Assembly: GCA_963721905.1 (NCBI GenBank)
Contig: CAVRMF010000025.1
Coordinates: 1-64,000 of the forward strand
Direction of reading: 5' to 3'
DNA length: 64,000 nucleotides
Source: Roseiarcus sp963721905
Lineage (GTDB): Bacteria; Pseudomonadota; Alphaproteobacteria; Rhizobiales; Beijerinckiaceae
Positions within the stretch are counted from its first letter, which is position 1; every line of letters starts with the position of its first letter. The notes beneath the pieces were generated by a model. It saw nothing but the letters and a program-made list of their open reading frames with translations. It was not told the DNA's origin and did no database searches. A program made the position numbers and the translations under genes. Shown piece after piece: positions 53,337 through 63,147 of this stretch.

Positions 53337-54340
53337 GCGAAATCGGGCTGCGCCATATTCCGGTCCTCTTGACCGAGGCTCTCGATGCGCTCCAGCCGCA
53401 CGAGGGGGGCCTTGTCGTCGACGGCACCTTCGGCGCAGGCGGCTATTCGCGAGCGCTGCTTGACCGCGGCGCGCAGGTGGTCGCCCTCGATCGCGATCCC
53501 GCGGCCGTTCGCGCCGCGGCTGGACTCGTTACGGCGTCGCAGGGACGGCTTCGTCTCGTCGAGGCGCGCTTCGGCGACCTGGAGGCGGTCGCAAAAGACC
53601 TCGGCCTTGCCGTGCTCGACGGCGTCGTGCTCGACATCGGCGTCTCGTCGATGCAGCTCGACGAGCCCGAGCGCGGCTTTTCGCTGCGCTTCGACGCGCC
53701 CCTCGACATGCGAATGAGCAGGACGGGCCGCACCGCCGCCGACCTGCTGCGGGACGAAGACGAGGAGACGATTGCTGACACTCTGTTCCATTTCGGCGAG
53801 GAGCGCGCGGCCCGCCGCATCGCTCGCGCTATCGTCGTGGATCGCGAGACATCGCCATTCGTCTCGACGCTCGAACTCGCGCGCATGATCGCGCGCGTCG
53901 CGCCCGAACGACGGGGAGAGTTGACCCATCCGGCGACGCGCACGTTCCAGGCCTTGCGCATCGCCGTCAATGACGAACTCGGCGAACTCCTGCGCGGGCT
54001 CGTCGCCGCTGAACGGCTTCTCGCGCCCGGGGGCCGCCTTGCGGTCGTCACGTTCCACTCGCTCGAGGATCGCATCGTCAAGCAGTTTCTCGCGAGCCGC
54101 TCGGGGCGCGGTCGCGCCGCCTCGCGCCTCCTGCCCGGGGAGCCGGCGGAGGCGGAGCCGACCTTCGAAGTTCCGCGCGGCCAGCCGATCGAGCCGAGCG
54201 AAGGCGAGGCGTCGGCCAATCCGCGCTCGCGCTCGGCCAAGCTTCGCTTCGCCGTTCGCCTGGATGCTTCTCCTCGGGCGCCGGACAGCGCGCTCGAGGC
54301 GTTGACCAAGGTCCCGGCGCGCCGCGCGAGGCGCCGCTGA
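53333..54340 (+). CDS. rsmH: 16S rRNA m4C1402 methyltransferase
   Basis: 335-aa RsmH (MraW). An N-terminal HIPVLLTEALDAL is followed by the SAM motif VVDGTFGAGGYSRALL near 29-44, LDIGVSSMQLDEPERGFS near 101-118, LDMRMSR, FQALRIAVNDELGEL and the late FHSLEDRIVKQF. It methylates N4 of C1402 in 16S rRNA. It overlaps mraZ (ATGA) and its last base is shared with the ftsL start (TGATG), so translation is coupled. Confidence 0.95.
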   Translation: MSEIGLRHIPVLLTEALDALQPHEGGLVVDGTFGAGGYSRALLDRGAQVVALDRDPAAVRAAAGLVTASQGRLRLVEARFGDLEAVAKDLGLAVLDGVVLDIGVSSMQLDEPERGFSLRFDAPLDMRMSRTGRTAADLLRDEDEETIADTLFHFGEERAARRIARAIVVDRETSPFVSTLELARMIARVAPERRGELTHPATRTFQALRIAVNDELGELLRGLVAAERLLAPGGRLAVVTFHSLEDRIVKQFLASRSGRGRAASRLLPGEPAEAEPTFEVPRGQPIEPSEGEASANPRSRSAKLRFAVRLDASPRAPDSALEALTKVPARRARRR

Positions 54341-54720
54341 TGTGGCGCCTCATGCACGCGGTGGCGATCGCCGCCCTCATCGGATCGGCCGCCTATGTTT
54401 ACGGGGTCAAGTACCGAACGATCTATGCCTCCGAGCAACTCGTGAAGGCGCGCCATCTCATCGCCAAGGAGAAAGACGCCATCAATCTCTTGCGTGCGGA
54501 ATACGCGCATCTCGCGCGTCCCGATCGGCTTCAGGCGCTCGCGGATTCGAAGCTTGGTATGCAGGCGTTGGCCCTGAGCCAGATCGCTACTGTCGGTGAC
54601 TTGCCCGAAGCCCAGCCCAAGGTCGATTCGATTGGCCGCACCCTGGAGTCACTTGGATTCCTGAAGGACAGCGCCACGCCCGCCGCCGACGCCGGCGGCG
54701 AAACGCCTCCGGTGAGGTGA
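54340..54720 (+). CDS. ftsL: Cell division protein FtsL
   Basis: 126 aa. A short cytoplasmic tail leads to one membrane helix (about 5-23, MHAVAIAALIGSAAYVYGV), then a periplasmic coiled coil (about 30-60) with RTIYASEQLVKARHLIAKEK and a conserved LARPDRLQALA turn. FtsL is poorly conserved, but position between rsmH and ftsI and topology identify it. It bridges FtsB and FtsQ with FtsW/FtsI at the septum. Confidence 0.85.
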   Translation: MWRLMHAVAIAALIGSAAYVYGVKYRTIYASEQLVKARHLIAKEKDAINLLRAEYAHLARPDRLQALADSKLGMQALALSQIATVGDLPEAQPKVDSIGRTLESLGFLKDSATPAADAGGETPPVR

Positions 54721-54723
54721 GAC

Positions 54724-56626
54724 ATGGCGCAGCCTCGGCGAGATGCGGGCCTGAGAGCGGACAAGAGACCGAAGCGCGGAGGCCGGGTCGGCGCAGCGGC
54801 CATCCTCCTCTTCCGTCGCGCCGTGCCGAAGAACTTCGGCGTCGATCTGGAGCCACGGGGGGCGGCGGCGCCCGCATCGGTTCAGGCGCGGACCGCCGCA
54901 GCCAATCTGCGGGGCTACGCGCGCACGCTCTTTGCGACCCGGCTTGATCGCTCGGGCGCGCGCATTCGCACCGCGGCGCTCGGCATGTTCGTCGCCTACG
55001 CAGCGATCGGCGCGAAGCTTGTCGTGCTCGGGGTTTCGCACGATCCGCCGCAAACGTTGAAGGGCGACGCCGATCAGGCCGTCTCCGGAGCACGCCCGGA
55101 CCTTCTCGACCGCAACGGCGACATCCTCGCCACCGACATCAAGACGATGTCGGTCTTCGCCGAGCCGAACCGCATCATCGACAAGGACGAGGCGGTCGAA
55201 CTCATCACTGCCGTGCTGCCCGACGTCGATGCGAGAGAGCTTCGCGAGCGTCTGGGCTCGAAGAAAGGCTTCGTCTGGGTCAAGCGCCAGATCACGCCGA
55301 AGGAGCAGGCGGAGATCTTCCACCTTGGTCTGCCGGGCGTCGGCTTCGTGCCCGAGAACAAGCGCGTCTATCCTAACGGGCCGATCGGCGCCCATGTGAT
55401 CGGTTTCGTCGACAAGGACAATGTCGGCATCGCTGGAATGGAGAAGTACCTTGACCAGCAGAGCCTGACCGACCCTCACGTTCCCGGCTTCGTCGTTGAT
55501 CCAGAGAGCCTGAAGCCTGTGCGGCTCTCGCTCGATCTCAAGGTGACGCAAGCGCTCCGCGACGAGCTTCTCGGGGGCATGGAGCGCTTTCGCGCCGAGG
55601 CTGCCGCCGGCCTGGTCGTGGACGTCAATACGGGGGAGGTGCTCGCGCTCGAATCCATACCCGACTTCGATCCCAACGATCCGGGCGATGTTCGCGATCC
55701 GACAAAAATCAACCGCATCAGCGTCGGCGTCTACGAGATGGGCTCGACCTTCAAGGCGCTCTCGATCTCGATGGCGCTCGAACTCGGGTAAGGTCACACT
55801 CGGCACGCGGGTCGATGCGCGCGATTCCCTGCGCTACGGCCGCTTCACCATCCACGATTTTCATGCGACTCACCGCATCCTGACCGTGCCGGAAGTCTTC
55901 ACACATTCGTCCAATATCGGGACAGCGCGGTTGGCGCTGATGGTCGGCGTCGAGGGCCACAAGGCGTTCCTGAAGAAGATGGGCCAGCTGGACCGTCTGC
56001 GCACCGAATTGCCGGAGAGCGCCGAGCCACTGGTGCCGAAGCGCTGGGGTGAGCTCAACACGATGACCATTGCCTTCGGCCAGGGACTGAACGTCGCGCC
56101 GATTCAGGCTGTGATGGCCGTTTGCGCGCTGGTCAACGGCGGCAACATGATGGTCCCGACGTTCCTGCCGCGGACCCTCGAGGAGGCGGCGAAGGTGAGT
56201 CATCGGGTCGTCAGCGAACAGACGTCCGAATCGATGCGCTATCTCATGCGCTCGAATGCGACGCACGGCTCGGCCAGCTTCGCCAACGTTCCGGGCTATT
56301 ATGTCGGCGGCAAAACCGGCACGGCCGACAAGATCATTCACGGGCACTATTCGGAAAACAAAGTGTTCACGACTTTCATGGCGATCACGCCGGCCGACAA
56401 GCCGAAATACCTGTTCATGACCATTTATGACGATCCCCAGCCGGCGCCTGAAGATCACGGCTTCCACACTGCCGCCTACAACGCCGGGAGGGTTGCGGGC
56501 GCGCTAATCCGTCGGGTAGAGCCGCTGGAAGGCGTGCCGCCTGAGAAGAATCCCCCAAATCAACCGTTCCCCATCATCGCCCGTCTGGGGTATGGAGCCG
56601 ATGCCGACAAGGTCGGCAAAGAGTGA
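54724..56626 (+). CDS. ftsI: Peptidoglycan D,D-transpeptidase FtsI (PBP3), one-base frameshift
   Basis: Restores to 633 aa if one G of GGG at 55786-55788 is removed. As read, TAA at 55789 ends the frame at codon 355. The N-half has a basic cytoplasmic tail, one membrane helix (near 83-100) and the dimerisation domain (PDLLDRNGDILATD). The active-site STFK lies just before the break. After it the other frame carries the SSN motif in VFTHSSNIGTARLAL and GGKTGTAD. It is the septal transpeptidase. GAGG precedes ATG. Loss would normally be lethal, so a sequence error is likely. Confidence 0.92.
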
Positions 56627-58080
56627 GCGGCCCGGGAATGACTCGGCTTGGCGACATCCTCGATCTGGAGAACGCGGACGAAGCGCTTGCTTCCCGTGAG
56701 ATCAGAGGAATTGCCTGCGACAGCCGCAAGGTGGCGCAGGGCGATGTTTTCTTCGCGCTCGCAGGCGCGAGGGATGATGGCTTCAGGCACGTTGGCGAAG
56801 CGGTGGCGAAGGGAGCGGTTGTGATTGTCGCGTCGCGTGACGCGCCAATCGCAGGCGCGCCTTTCGTCAGGGCGCCAGACCCCCGTTTGGCGCTCGCGCA
56901 CGCCGCCGCGCGGCTCTACCCGCGCCAGCCTGAAACGATCGTTGCGGTGACCGGGACCAGTGGGAAGACGTCCGTCACCGCCTTCGTCCGTCAGATTTGG
57001 GCTTCCCTCGGCCGCGAAGCCGCATCGATTGGCACGATTGGCGTGGTGTCGCGTCCGCTGTCGACTTATGGAGCGCTCACAACGCCAGATCCGATTGTGC
57101 TGCATCAGACCCTTGACCGGCTCGCCGAGGCCGGGGTGACCCATCTCGCGCTGGAGGCGTCATCGCACGGCCTCGATCAAAAGCGCCTCGACGGCGTGCG
57201 CCTTGCGGCTGGCGCCTTCACCAATCTCTCGCGCGATCACATGGATTACCACGCGACGCTCGAGGGCTACCTGGCTGCAAAGCTCCGTCTTTTCCGGGAA
57301 CTCCTGCCGGCAGGCGCGCCGGCGATCGTCGATGCCGACAGCGAGATTGCGCCGCGGCTGATCGAGGCAGCGCGCTCTTGCGGCCTCACTGTCGTTTCCG
57401 TGGGCGCGAAAGGCGAAACGATCCGGCTGTCCGCCGTTGAGCGTGACGGGCTGTCTTCGACGCTCGAACTCGAATTCGGGGGACGCTCGCGGCGCATCAA
57501 GTTGCCATTGCAGGGCGATTTTCAGATTGCCAATGCTCTCGTGGCCGCAGGGCTATGCATCGCGACTTGTAGCGAAGCGGACGCCGTCTTCGAGGCGCTG
57601 CAGTCGCTTCACGGCGCTCCGGGGCGGCTCGAGCGCATTGGGGAAACCCGCGGCGCCGCGGTTTTCGTCGATTACGCGCATAAGCCCGACGCGCTCCAAA
57701 AGGCGATTGCGGCATTACGTCCTTATGTGCGAGGTCGCCTCATTCTCGTCTTCGGGTGCGGCGGCGATCGCGATGAAGGCAAACGGCCGATTATGGGTGA
57801 GATTGCGACGCGTTGCGCCGACGTTGCTATCGTGACCGACGACAATCCGCGCTCGGAGAATCCGGCTGCGATACGCGCTCAGATTCTTGCTGCGGCGCCC
57901 GGCGCGCTCGAGATCGGCGATCGCGCCGAGGCGATTCGGGCGGCCATTGCAATGCTAACCCAGGGCGACGTGCTGTTGATCGCCGGCAAAGGCCATGAAA
58001 TTGGGCAGATCGTAGGCGGCAGGACGCTGCCGTTCAACGATGCGGACGAAGCGCGTGCAGCGTTACGGGAGGCGGCATGA
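56623..58080 (+). CDS. murE: UDP-MurNAc-tripeptide synthetase (meso-DAP adding)
   Basis: 485 aa from GTG 56623, which overlaps the ftsI stop (GTGA); ATG 56638 is an alternative. The N-domain has IACDSRKVAQGDVFFALAG. The P-loop is VTGTSGKTSVTAF near 111. The central HLALEASSHGLDQKRLDGV and C-domain VFVDYAHKPDALQKAI follow. TDDNPRSENP near 418 is the DNPR motif that selects meso-diaminopimelate. It adds DAP to UDP-MurNAc-Ala-Glu. Overlaps murF by 4 nt. Confidence 0.95.
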   Translation: MSGPGMTRLGDILDLENADEALASREIRGIACDSRKVAQGDVFFALAGARDDGFRHVGEAVAKGAVVIVASRDAPIAGAPFVRAPDPRLALAHAAARLYPRQPETIVAVTGTSGKTSVTAFVRQIWASLGREAASIGTIGVVSRPLSTYGALTTPDPIVLHQTLDRLAEAGVTHLALEASSHGLDQKRLDGVRLAAGAFTNLSRDHMDYHATLEGYLAAKLRLFRELLPAGAPAIVDADSEIAPRLIEAARSCGLTVVSVGAKGETIRLSAVERDGLSSTLELEFGGRSRRIKLPLQGDFQIANALVAAGLCIATCSEADAVFEALQSLHGAPGRLERIGETRGAAVFVDYAHKPDALQKAIAALRPYVRGRLILVFGCGGDRDEGKRPIMGEIATRCADVAIVTDDNPRSENPAAIRAQILAAAPGALEIGDRAEAIRAAIAMLTQGDVLLIAGKGHEIGQIVGGRTLPFNDADEARAALREAA

Positions 58081-59504
58081 AGGCGCTCTGGACCCAATCG
58101 GAGCTTCGGGACGCGTTCGCCGCCAAGCCTAGCGCGCCGTTGGACGCGACCGTCACCGGCATTTCGATCGACACCCGCACGCTCCAGGCTGGGGACCTTT
58201 TCTTCGCGATCAAGGGCGATACGCACGACGGCCACGACTATGTCGCCCGCGCCTTCGAGGTGGGCGCAGCGGCGGCGGTCGTCGCGCGTGGTCGAGCGGT
58301 CTTGCTTGCCGCATTCGGTCCGGTCTACGCCGCCAATGACACCATGAAGGCGATGGAGGGGCTCGGAGTCGCGTCACGCTCCCGGTCGAAAGCGCGCATC
58401 GCCGCGATCACCGGATCGGTCGGCAAGACAACCGCCAAGGAGATGCTGCGCGCCCTACTCTCCGTTTGCGGCTCGACCCATGCCTCGACAGCCTCCTACA
58501 ACAATCATTGGGGCGTGCCGTTGACTCTGGCGCGCATGCCGGCCGACGCCGATTTCGGGGTTTTCGAGATCGGCATGAATCATGCGGGCGAGATTGGTCC
58601 CCTTGCCAGGATGGTGCGTCCCGACGTGGCGCTCATTACGACCATTGCGCCCGTTCATATCGAACACTTGGGTTCGATCGAAGCAATCGCGAATGCGAAG
58701 ACAGAGATCTTTCTCGGGCTCGAGCCCGGCGGGATGGCCGTTCTCAATCGTGACGCCGCCCAATTCGCGCGCCTTGCGGACGCCGCCCTCGCCCGGCGCG
58801 CGCGCGTGCTGACTTTTGGCGCTAGCGAGGACTGCGACGGCAGACTGATCGAGGCGATCGACACAGAGCGGGGATCGCATGTCCGCGCGCGACTTTTCGG
58901 TCGCGATATGCATTTCGATCTTGGCGCCCCCGGCCTGCACATGGCTCAGAATGCGGTCGGCGCGCTGTTGGCAGCCCACGCGCTTGGCGCAGACCTTGAA
59001 CGTGGCGCTACCGCGCTGGCGCGTTTTTCGGCGCAGAAGGGCAGGGGCGAGCGCTTCTCGATCCCGACCGCCGACGGTTCGGCCACGATCATCGACGAGA
59101 GTTACAACGCGAATCCGGCCTCGATGCGCGCTGCGCTGGCCTTGCTCGGCGCGACGACGCCTGGGCCGAATGGGCGGCGGATCGCCATCATCGGCGACAT
59201 GCTGGAGCTTGGCCCAGATGGCGCGGCGATGCATGCTCAACTGGTTGACGACCTCAAATCCAACAGGGTCGACCTCCTTTTCGGGGCAGGACCGCTGACG
59301 CGGGCGCTCTTCGATGCCGCACCCGCATCAATGCGGGCCGCCTGGGCCGAGCGGTCAAGCGAACTGACGTCTAAAATCGCCCGGACATTGAGGAATGGCG
59401 ACGTTGCGATGGTCAAAGGGTCCAACGGGAGCCGTATGGGTCCCGTCGTTGCGGCGTTGCGCGAGCAATTTGCTCACGCTCAGGACGAGGACGCGCAATG
59501 CTGA
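58077..59504 (+). CDS. murF: UDP-MurNAc-tripeptide D-Ala-D-Ala ligase
   Basis: 475 aa. The N-domain has GISIDTRTLQAGDLFFAIKGD. The P-loop is ITGSVGKTTAKEML near 104. NNHWGVPLTLARMP, FEIGMNHAGEIGPLARMVRP, and the C-domain DESYNANPASMRAAL and IIGDMLELG follow. It completes the pentapeptide precursor by adding D-Ala-D-Ala. It overlaps murE (ATGA) and mraY by 7 nt, so translation is coupled along the operon. Confidence 0.95.
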   Translation: MKALWTQSELRDAFAAKPSAPLDATVTGISIDTRTLQAGDLFFAIKGDTHDGHDYVARAFEVGAAAAVVARGRAVLLAAFGPVYAANDTMKAMEGLGVASRSRSKARIAAITGSVGKTTAKEMLRALLSVCGSTHASTASYNNHWGVPLTLARMPADADFGVFEIGMNHAGEIGPLARMVRPDVALITTIAPVHIEHLGSIEAIANAKTEIFLGLEPGGMAVLNRDAAQFARLADAALARRARVLTFGASEDCDGRLIEAIDTERGSHVRARLFGRDMHFDLGAPGLHMAQNAVGALLAAHALGADLERGATALARFSAQKGRGERFSIPTADGSATIIDESYNANPASMRAALALLGATTPGPNGRRIAIIGDMLELGPDGAAMHAQLVDDLKSNRVDLLFGAGPLTRALFDAAPASMRAAWAERSSELTSKIARTLRNGDVAMVKGSNGSRMGPVVAALREQFAHAQDEDAQC

Positions 59505-60580
59505 CTTGGCTCGCCGATCTTCCCCACCTGCCGGGCGTCTTTCATCTCTTTCGCTACCTCACCTTCCGCACGCTTGGCGCCGCGGGAACGGGTCTGTTCC
59601 TCGTCCTCTTCTTCGGTCCGGCGATCATCTCCGCGCTTCGATTGAAACAGGGCAAAGGACAACCGATTCGCGTCGATGGGCCGGCCTCGCACCTTCTGAC
59701 GAAACGAGGCACGCCCACCATGGGCGGATTGATGATTCTGTTTGGTCTCTTCATCTCGGCGCTCCTCTGGGCCAATCTTGAAAGCCCCTACGTCTGGATC
59801 GTGCTGTTCGTCACCGCGGGTTTCGCCGCGATCGGTTTCTATGACGACTATCTGAAGGTTACGATGCAGTCGCATCTCGGCTTTTCCGGCCGCGCGCGTC
59901 TGGCCGGTGAATACGTCATTGCCGCGCTCGCCTGCTATGCGATGATGCGGGTCGGCGCCACCGGCGCGACTTCGCTCGCCGTTCCCTTCATCAGCGGCTA
60001 CGTGTTCGATTTCGGTTGGGCGTTTTTGCTGTTCGGCCCGTTCGTGATCGTCGCGTTCGGCAACGCGGTCAATTTGACTGATGGCCTCGATGGACTTGCG
60101 ATCGTGCCCGCCATGATCGCCGGCGCGACGCTCGGCCTCATCGCCTATCTCGCGGGGAGCGCAATCTACTCGCACTACCTGCTTATCAATCACGTGCCGC
60201 TTGCCGGCGATCTGATGGTGGTCTGCGGCGCGATGATCGGGGCAGGAGTGGGGTTCCTGTGGTTCAACGCCCCTCCGGCCCAAATTTTCATGGGCGATAC
60301 GGGATCGCTGGCGCTTGGAGGCCTGCTCGGCGCCATGGCGGTGGCGGTTAAACACGAGATTGTGCTGGCCGTGATCGGAGGCCTGTTCGTCATGGAGGCG
60401 CTATCGGTCGTTGTGCAAGTTGCGTCGTTCAAGCTCACCGGCAAGCGTGTGTTTCGCATGGCGCCGATCCATCATCATTTCGAGCAACTTGGATGGTCTG
60501 AGCCGCAGATCGTCATGCGATTTTGGATCATCGCCTTCGTGCTGGCGATGGTCGGACTTGCGTCGCTGAAGCTGAGGTGA
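59498..60580 (+). CDS. mraY: Phospho-MurNAc-pentapeptide transferase
   Basis: 360-aa, 10-segment membrane enzyme that attaches phospho-MurNAc-pentapeptide to undecaprenyl phosphate, making lipid I. Present are RLKQGKGQPIRVDGPASHLL near 46, GTPTMGGLMIL near 70, the catalytic DDYLKV near 115, NAVNLTDGLDGLAIVPA near 190 and the C-terminal MAPIHHHFEQLGWSEPQIV motif. No anomalies. Confidence 0.96.
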   Translation: MLTWLADLPHLPGVFHLFRYLTFRTLGAAGTGLFLVLFFGPAIISALRLKQGKGQPIRVDGPASHLLTKRGTPTMGGLMILFGLFISALLWANLESPYVWIVLFVTAGFAAIGFYDDYLKVTMQSHLGFSGRARLAGEYVIAALACYAMMRVGATGATSLAVPFISGYVFDFGWAFLLFGPFVIVAFGNAVNLTDGLDGLAIVPAMIAGATLGLIAYLAGSAIYSHYLLINHVPLAGDLMVVCGAMIGAGVGFLWFNAPPAQIFMGDTGSLALGGLLGAMAVAVKHEIVLAVIGGLFVMEALSVVVQVASFKLTGKRVFRMAPIHHHFEQLGWSEPQIVMRFWIIAFVLAMVGLASLKLR

Positions 60581-60583
60581 CGA

Positions 60584-62002
60584 TTGACGCCGGTCGAAAC
60601 CCTTCGCGGACAAAGCATCGCGGTCTTCGGTCTCGGCCGGTCGGGGCTTTCGACGGTGCGCGCGCTCATCGAAGGTGGCGCTGAAGTCGCGGTCTGGGAC
60701 GACAATGTGATTGCCCGCGAGGGCGCCGCTCATGCGGGATTCAAGCTGGTGGACCTTGCTCGAGCGGACTGGAGAGGGTTTCGGCTTTTCGTGCTGTCGC
60801 CCGGAGTGCCGTTAACCCATCCGGCGCCGCATTGGACAGTCAAACTCGCCAACGTGGCTGGCGTTCCAATCGTTGGCGACATCGAACTGTTCTCGCGGGA
60901 ACGCACCATTCGCGCGCCCGAGGCTCCATTCGTCGCCATTACGGGGACCAACGGCAAATCGACCACGACTGCCCTGATAGCCCATGTGCTTCGGGAAGCC
61001 GGGCGGGATGTCGCGCTGGGCGGAAACATCGGCACGCCCGTTCTCGCTTTACCGCCGCCGGCGAACGGGCTGACGCACGTGATCGAGTGTTCGTCCTACC
61101 AGATCGATCTCGCGCCCTCGCTTGCGCCGAGCGTCGGCTTGCTCATTAACGTCACGCCCGATCATCTTGATCGACATGGCGATCTGGCGCGCTATGCGGG
61201 CATCAAGGAGCGGCTTGTTACGCATTCAGAAATTGCGCTGGTCGGCGTCGACGATGACATTTGCAGGGATATCTACGCACGACTGAAGGCACGCGCCGGA
61301 GCGCAGAAGGTCGTGGCAGTCTCAGGCGCGGAGTCGCCGATTGCGGACATCTACGTCTCGCGCAGGCGCGTCATGACGCGGGGCGAATCTGAACCGGTTG
61401 TCGACCTCGACGACGCACGTGCGCTCCGCGGCGCCCATAATGCGCAGAACGCCGCGTTTGCCTGCGGCGTCGCGCGAGTACTGGGGGTCGAGAGCGAACA
61501 GATCGCGCGCGCGCTCGTGTCCTTTCCCGGTCTTGCGCATCGGATGGAAGAGGTCGGTCGTGTCGGCCGCGTGCTCTTCATCAATGACTCGAAGGCGACC
61601 AACGCCGACGCAGCTGAAAAGGCGCTGCTGTCGTTTCGCGACATTCATTGGATTTGCGGCGGCAAGCCAAAGGAGGGCGGCATCAAGCCGCTTCGTCCAC
61701 TCTTTGCCCGCGTCGCGAAGGCCTATCTGATCGGCGAAGCGACTGAAGGGTTCGCGCACACTCTGGACAGCGCGGTTCCTTTCGAACGCTGCGGGACGCT
61801 GAAGGCCGCGACCGCCGCGGCTGCGCGCGACGCCATGCGATCGGCCACGCGGGAGCCGGTGGTGCTGCTCTCGCCGGCTTGCGCCTCGTTCGACCAGTTC
61901 GCCAATTTTGAGGCGCGCGGCGACGCGTTTCGTGCAGCGGTCGCCGAGTTGCTCAGTCAGCAAGAGGCCGCGACCGGGGCGACTATCGGAGGGGGAGCTT
62001 AG
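60584..62002 (+). CDS. murD: UDP-MurNAc-L-alanine:D-glutamate ligase
   Basis: 472 aa from TTG 60584. The N-domain has IAVFGLGRSGLSTVRALIEGG near 11-31. The P-loop is ITGTNGKSTTTALIAHVL near 117. ECSSYQIDLAPSLAPSVGLLINVTPDHLDRHG, INDSKATNADAAEKAL and LSPACASFDQFANFEARGDAF follow. It adds D-Glu to UDP-MurNAc-Ala. The gap to mraY is 3 nt. Complete. Confidence 0.95.
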   Translation: MTPVETLRGQSIAVFGLGRSGLSTVRALIEGGAEVAVWDDNVIAREGAAHAGFKLVDLARADWRGFRLFVLSPGVPLTHPAPHWTVKLANVAGVPIVGDIELFSRERTIRAPEAPFVAITGTNGKSTTTALIAHVLREAGRDVALGGNIGTPVLALPPPANGLTHVIECSSYQIDLAPSLAPSVGLLINVTPDHLDRHGDLARYAGIKERLVTHSEIALVGVDDDICRDIYARLKARAGAQKVVAVSGAESPIADIYVSRRRVMTRGESEPVVDLDDARALRGAHNAQNAAFACGVARVLGVESEQIARALVSFPGLAHRMEEVGRVGRVLFINDSKATNADAAEKALLSFRDIHWICGGKPKEGGIKPLRPLFARVAKAYLIGEATEGFAHTLDSAVPFERCGTLKAATAAAARDAMRSATREPVVLLSPACASFDQFANFEARGDAFRAAVAELLSQQEAATGATIGGGA

Positions 62003-62004
62003 TC

Positions 62005-63147
62005 ATGGTTTCGAGAGCGGAGCGTGGCCCCGTCGCCGACTGGATGCGGACAGTAGACCGGTGGCTCCTGGGTTCGTTCGGAGCGCTGATGGTGATCGGG
62101 CTCGTCATGGCGCTCGCGGCAAGCCCGGCGGTCGCCGAGCGGCTCAATCTGTCGACGTTTCACTTCGTCGACCGGCAAGCTTTGATGCTCATTCCGACAG
62201 CCATCCTGATGGTCGCGACGTCGTTTCTTTCTCCGCGTCACGTTCGCCGGGCCGGGCTGCTGCTTTTTGTTCTGTCGCTGGCGCTCATCATTCTCGCGTT
62301 GATGTTCGGGGCGGAGGTCAAGGGCGCCCGGCGCTGGATCTTCGGGCTTCAGCCTTCCGAATTCATCAAGCCGGCTTTCGTCGTTCTGGCCGCATGGGCA
62401 TTCACCGAAGCGGGCCGAAAGACGCCGACAGCCCTGCTTGCCCGTTTCTTGTCCTTCGTCCTATTGCCCCTGACGATCGTGCCGTTGATCCTCGAGCCCG
62501 ACTTTGGACAGACGATGCTGGTGTCGATTGTTTGGACTTCGCTATTCTTCATCGCGGGATTGCACTGGTTCTGGGTGGTCGGCGTTGGAGGGCTCGGCGT
62601 CGTCGGCGGTTTCGCCGCCTACAAGCTGTCGCCGCACGTTCATGAGCGCGTCTTGCGTTTTATCGACCCTGATTCGACAGGCGGCATGGTCGACACCTTT
62701 CAGGTGGACACGGCCCTCCAGAGCATCTTGGCGGGCGGCTGGCTCGGACGGGGACCAGGCGAGGGCGTCTACAAGCGCATCCTCCCTGACGCGCATACCG
62801 ACTTCATCTTCGCCGTGACCGGCGAGGAGTTCGGCATGGTCACCTGCATGGCGCTGATCGCCTTTTTCGGCTTCATCGTCCTGCGCGGACTGTGGCTCGC
62901 CTCACGAAACCAGGACCCTTTCTGCCGCTTCGTCGCAGCGGGCATGACGATCATGTTCGGCGTCCAGAGCTGGATCAACATGGCGGTCAATTTGCGCGCC
63001 ATGCCGGCCAAAGGCATGACATTGCCGTTCATATCTTATGGCGGCTCGTCCCTGCTTGCGCTCGGCGTTGGCATGGGTTTTCTCCTCGCCGCGACGCGCA
63101 AGCGTCCGGTCGCGGACTTGCACCATCATCTCGTCGCAGCGGAATGA
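62005..63147 (+). CDS. ftsW: Peptidoglycan glycosyltransferase FtsW
   Basis: 380-aa SEDS-family polymerase with about ten membrane helices. Present are KGARRWIFGLQPSEFIKPAF near 107-127, LEPDFGQTMLVSIVW near 160, a central QSILAGGWLGRGPGEGVYKRILPDAHTDFIFAVTGEEFG near 231-272 that holds the conserved polymerase Asp, and AMPAKGMTLPFISYGGSS near 330. It forms the septal synthase with FtsI. 2 nt after murD, overlapping murG (ATGA). Confidence 0.95.
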   Translation: MVSRAERGPVADWMRTVDRWLLGSFGALMVIGLVMALAASPAVAERLNLSTFHFVDRQALMLIPTAILMVATSFLSPRHVRRAGLLLFVLSLALIILALMFGAEVKGARRWIFGLQPSEFIKPAFVVLAAWAFTEAGRKTPTALLARFLSFVLLPLTIVPLILEPDFGQTMLVSIVWTSLFFIAGLHWFWVVGVGGLGVVGGFAAYKLSPHVHERVLRFIDPDSTGGMVDTFQVDTALQSILAGGWLGRGPGEGVYKRILPDAHTDFIFAVTGEEFGMVTCMALIAFFGFIVLRGLWLASRNQDPFCRFVAAGMTIMFGVQSWINMAVNLRAMPAKGMTLPFISYGGSSLLALGVGMGFLLAATRKRPVADLHHHLVAAE

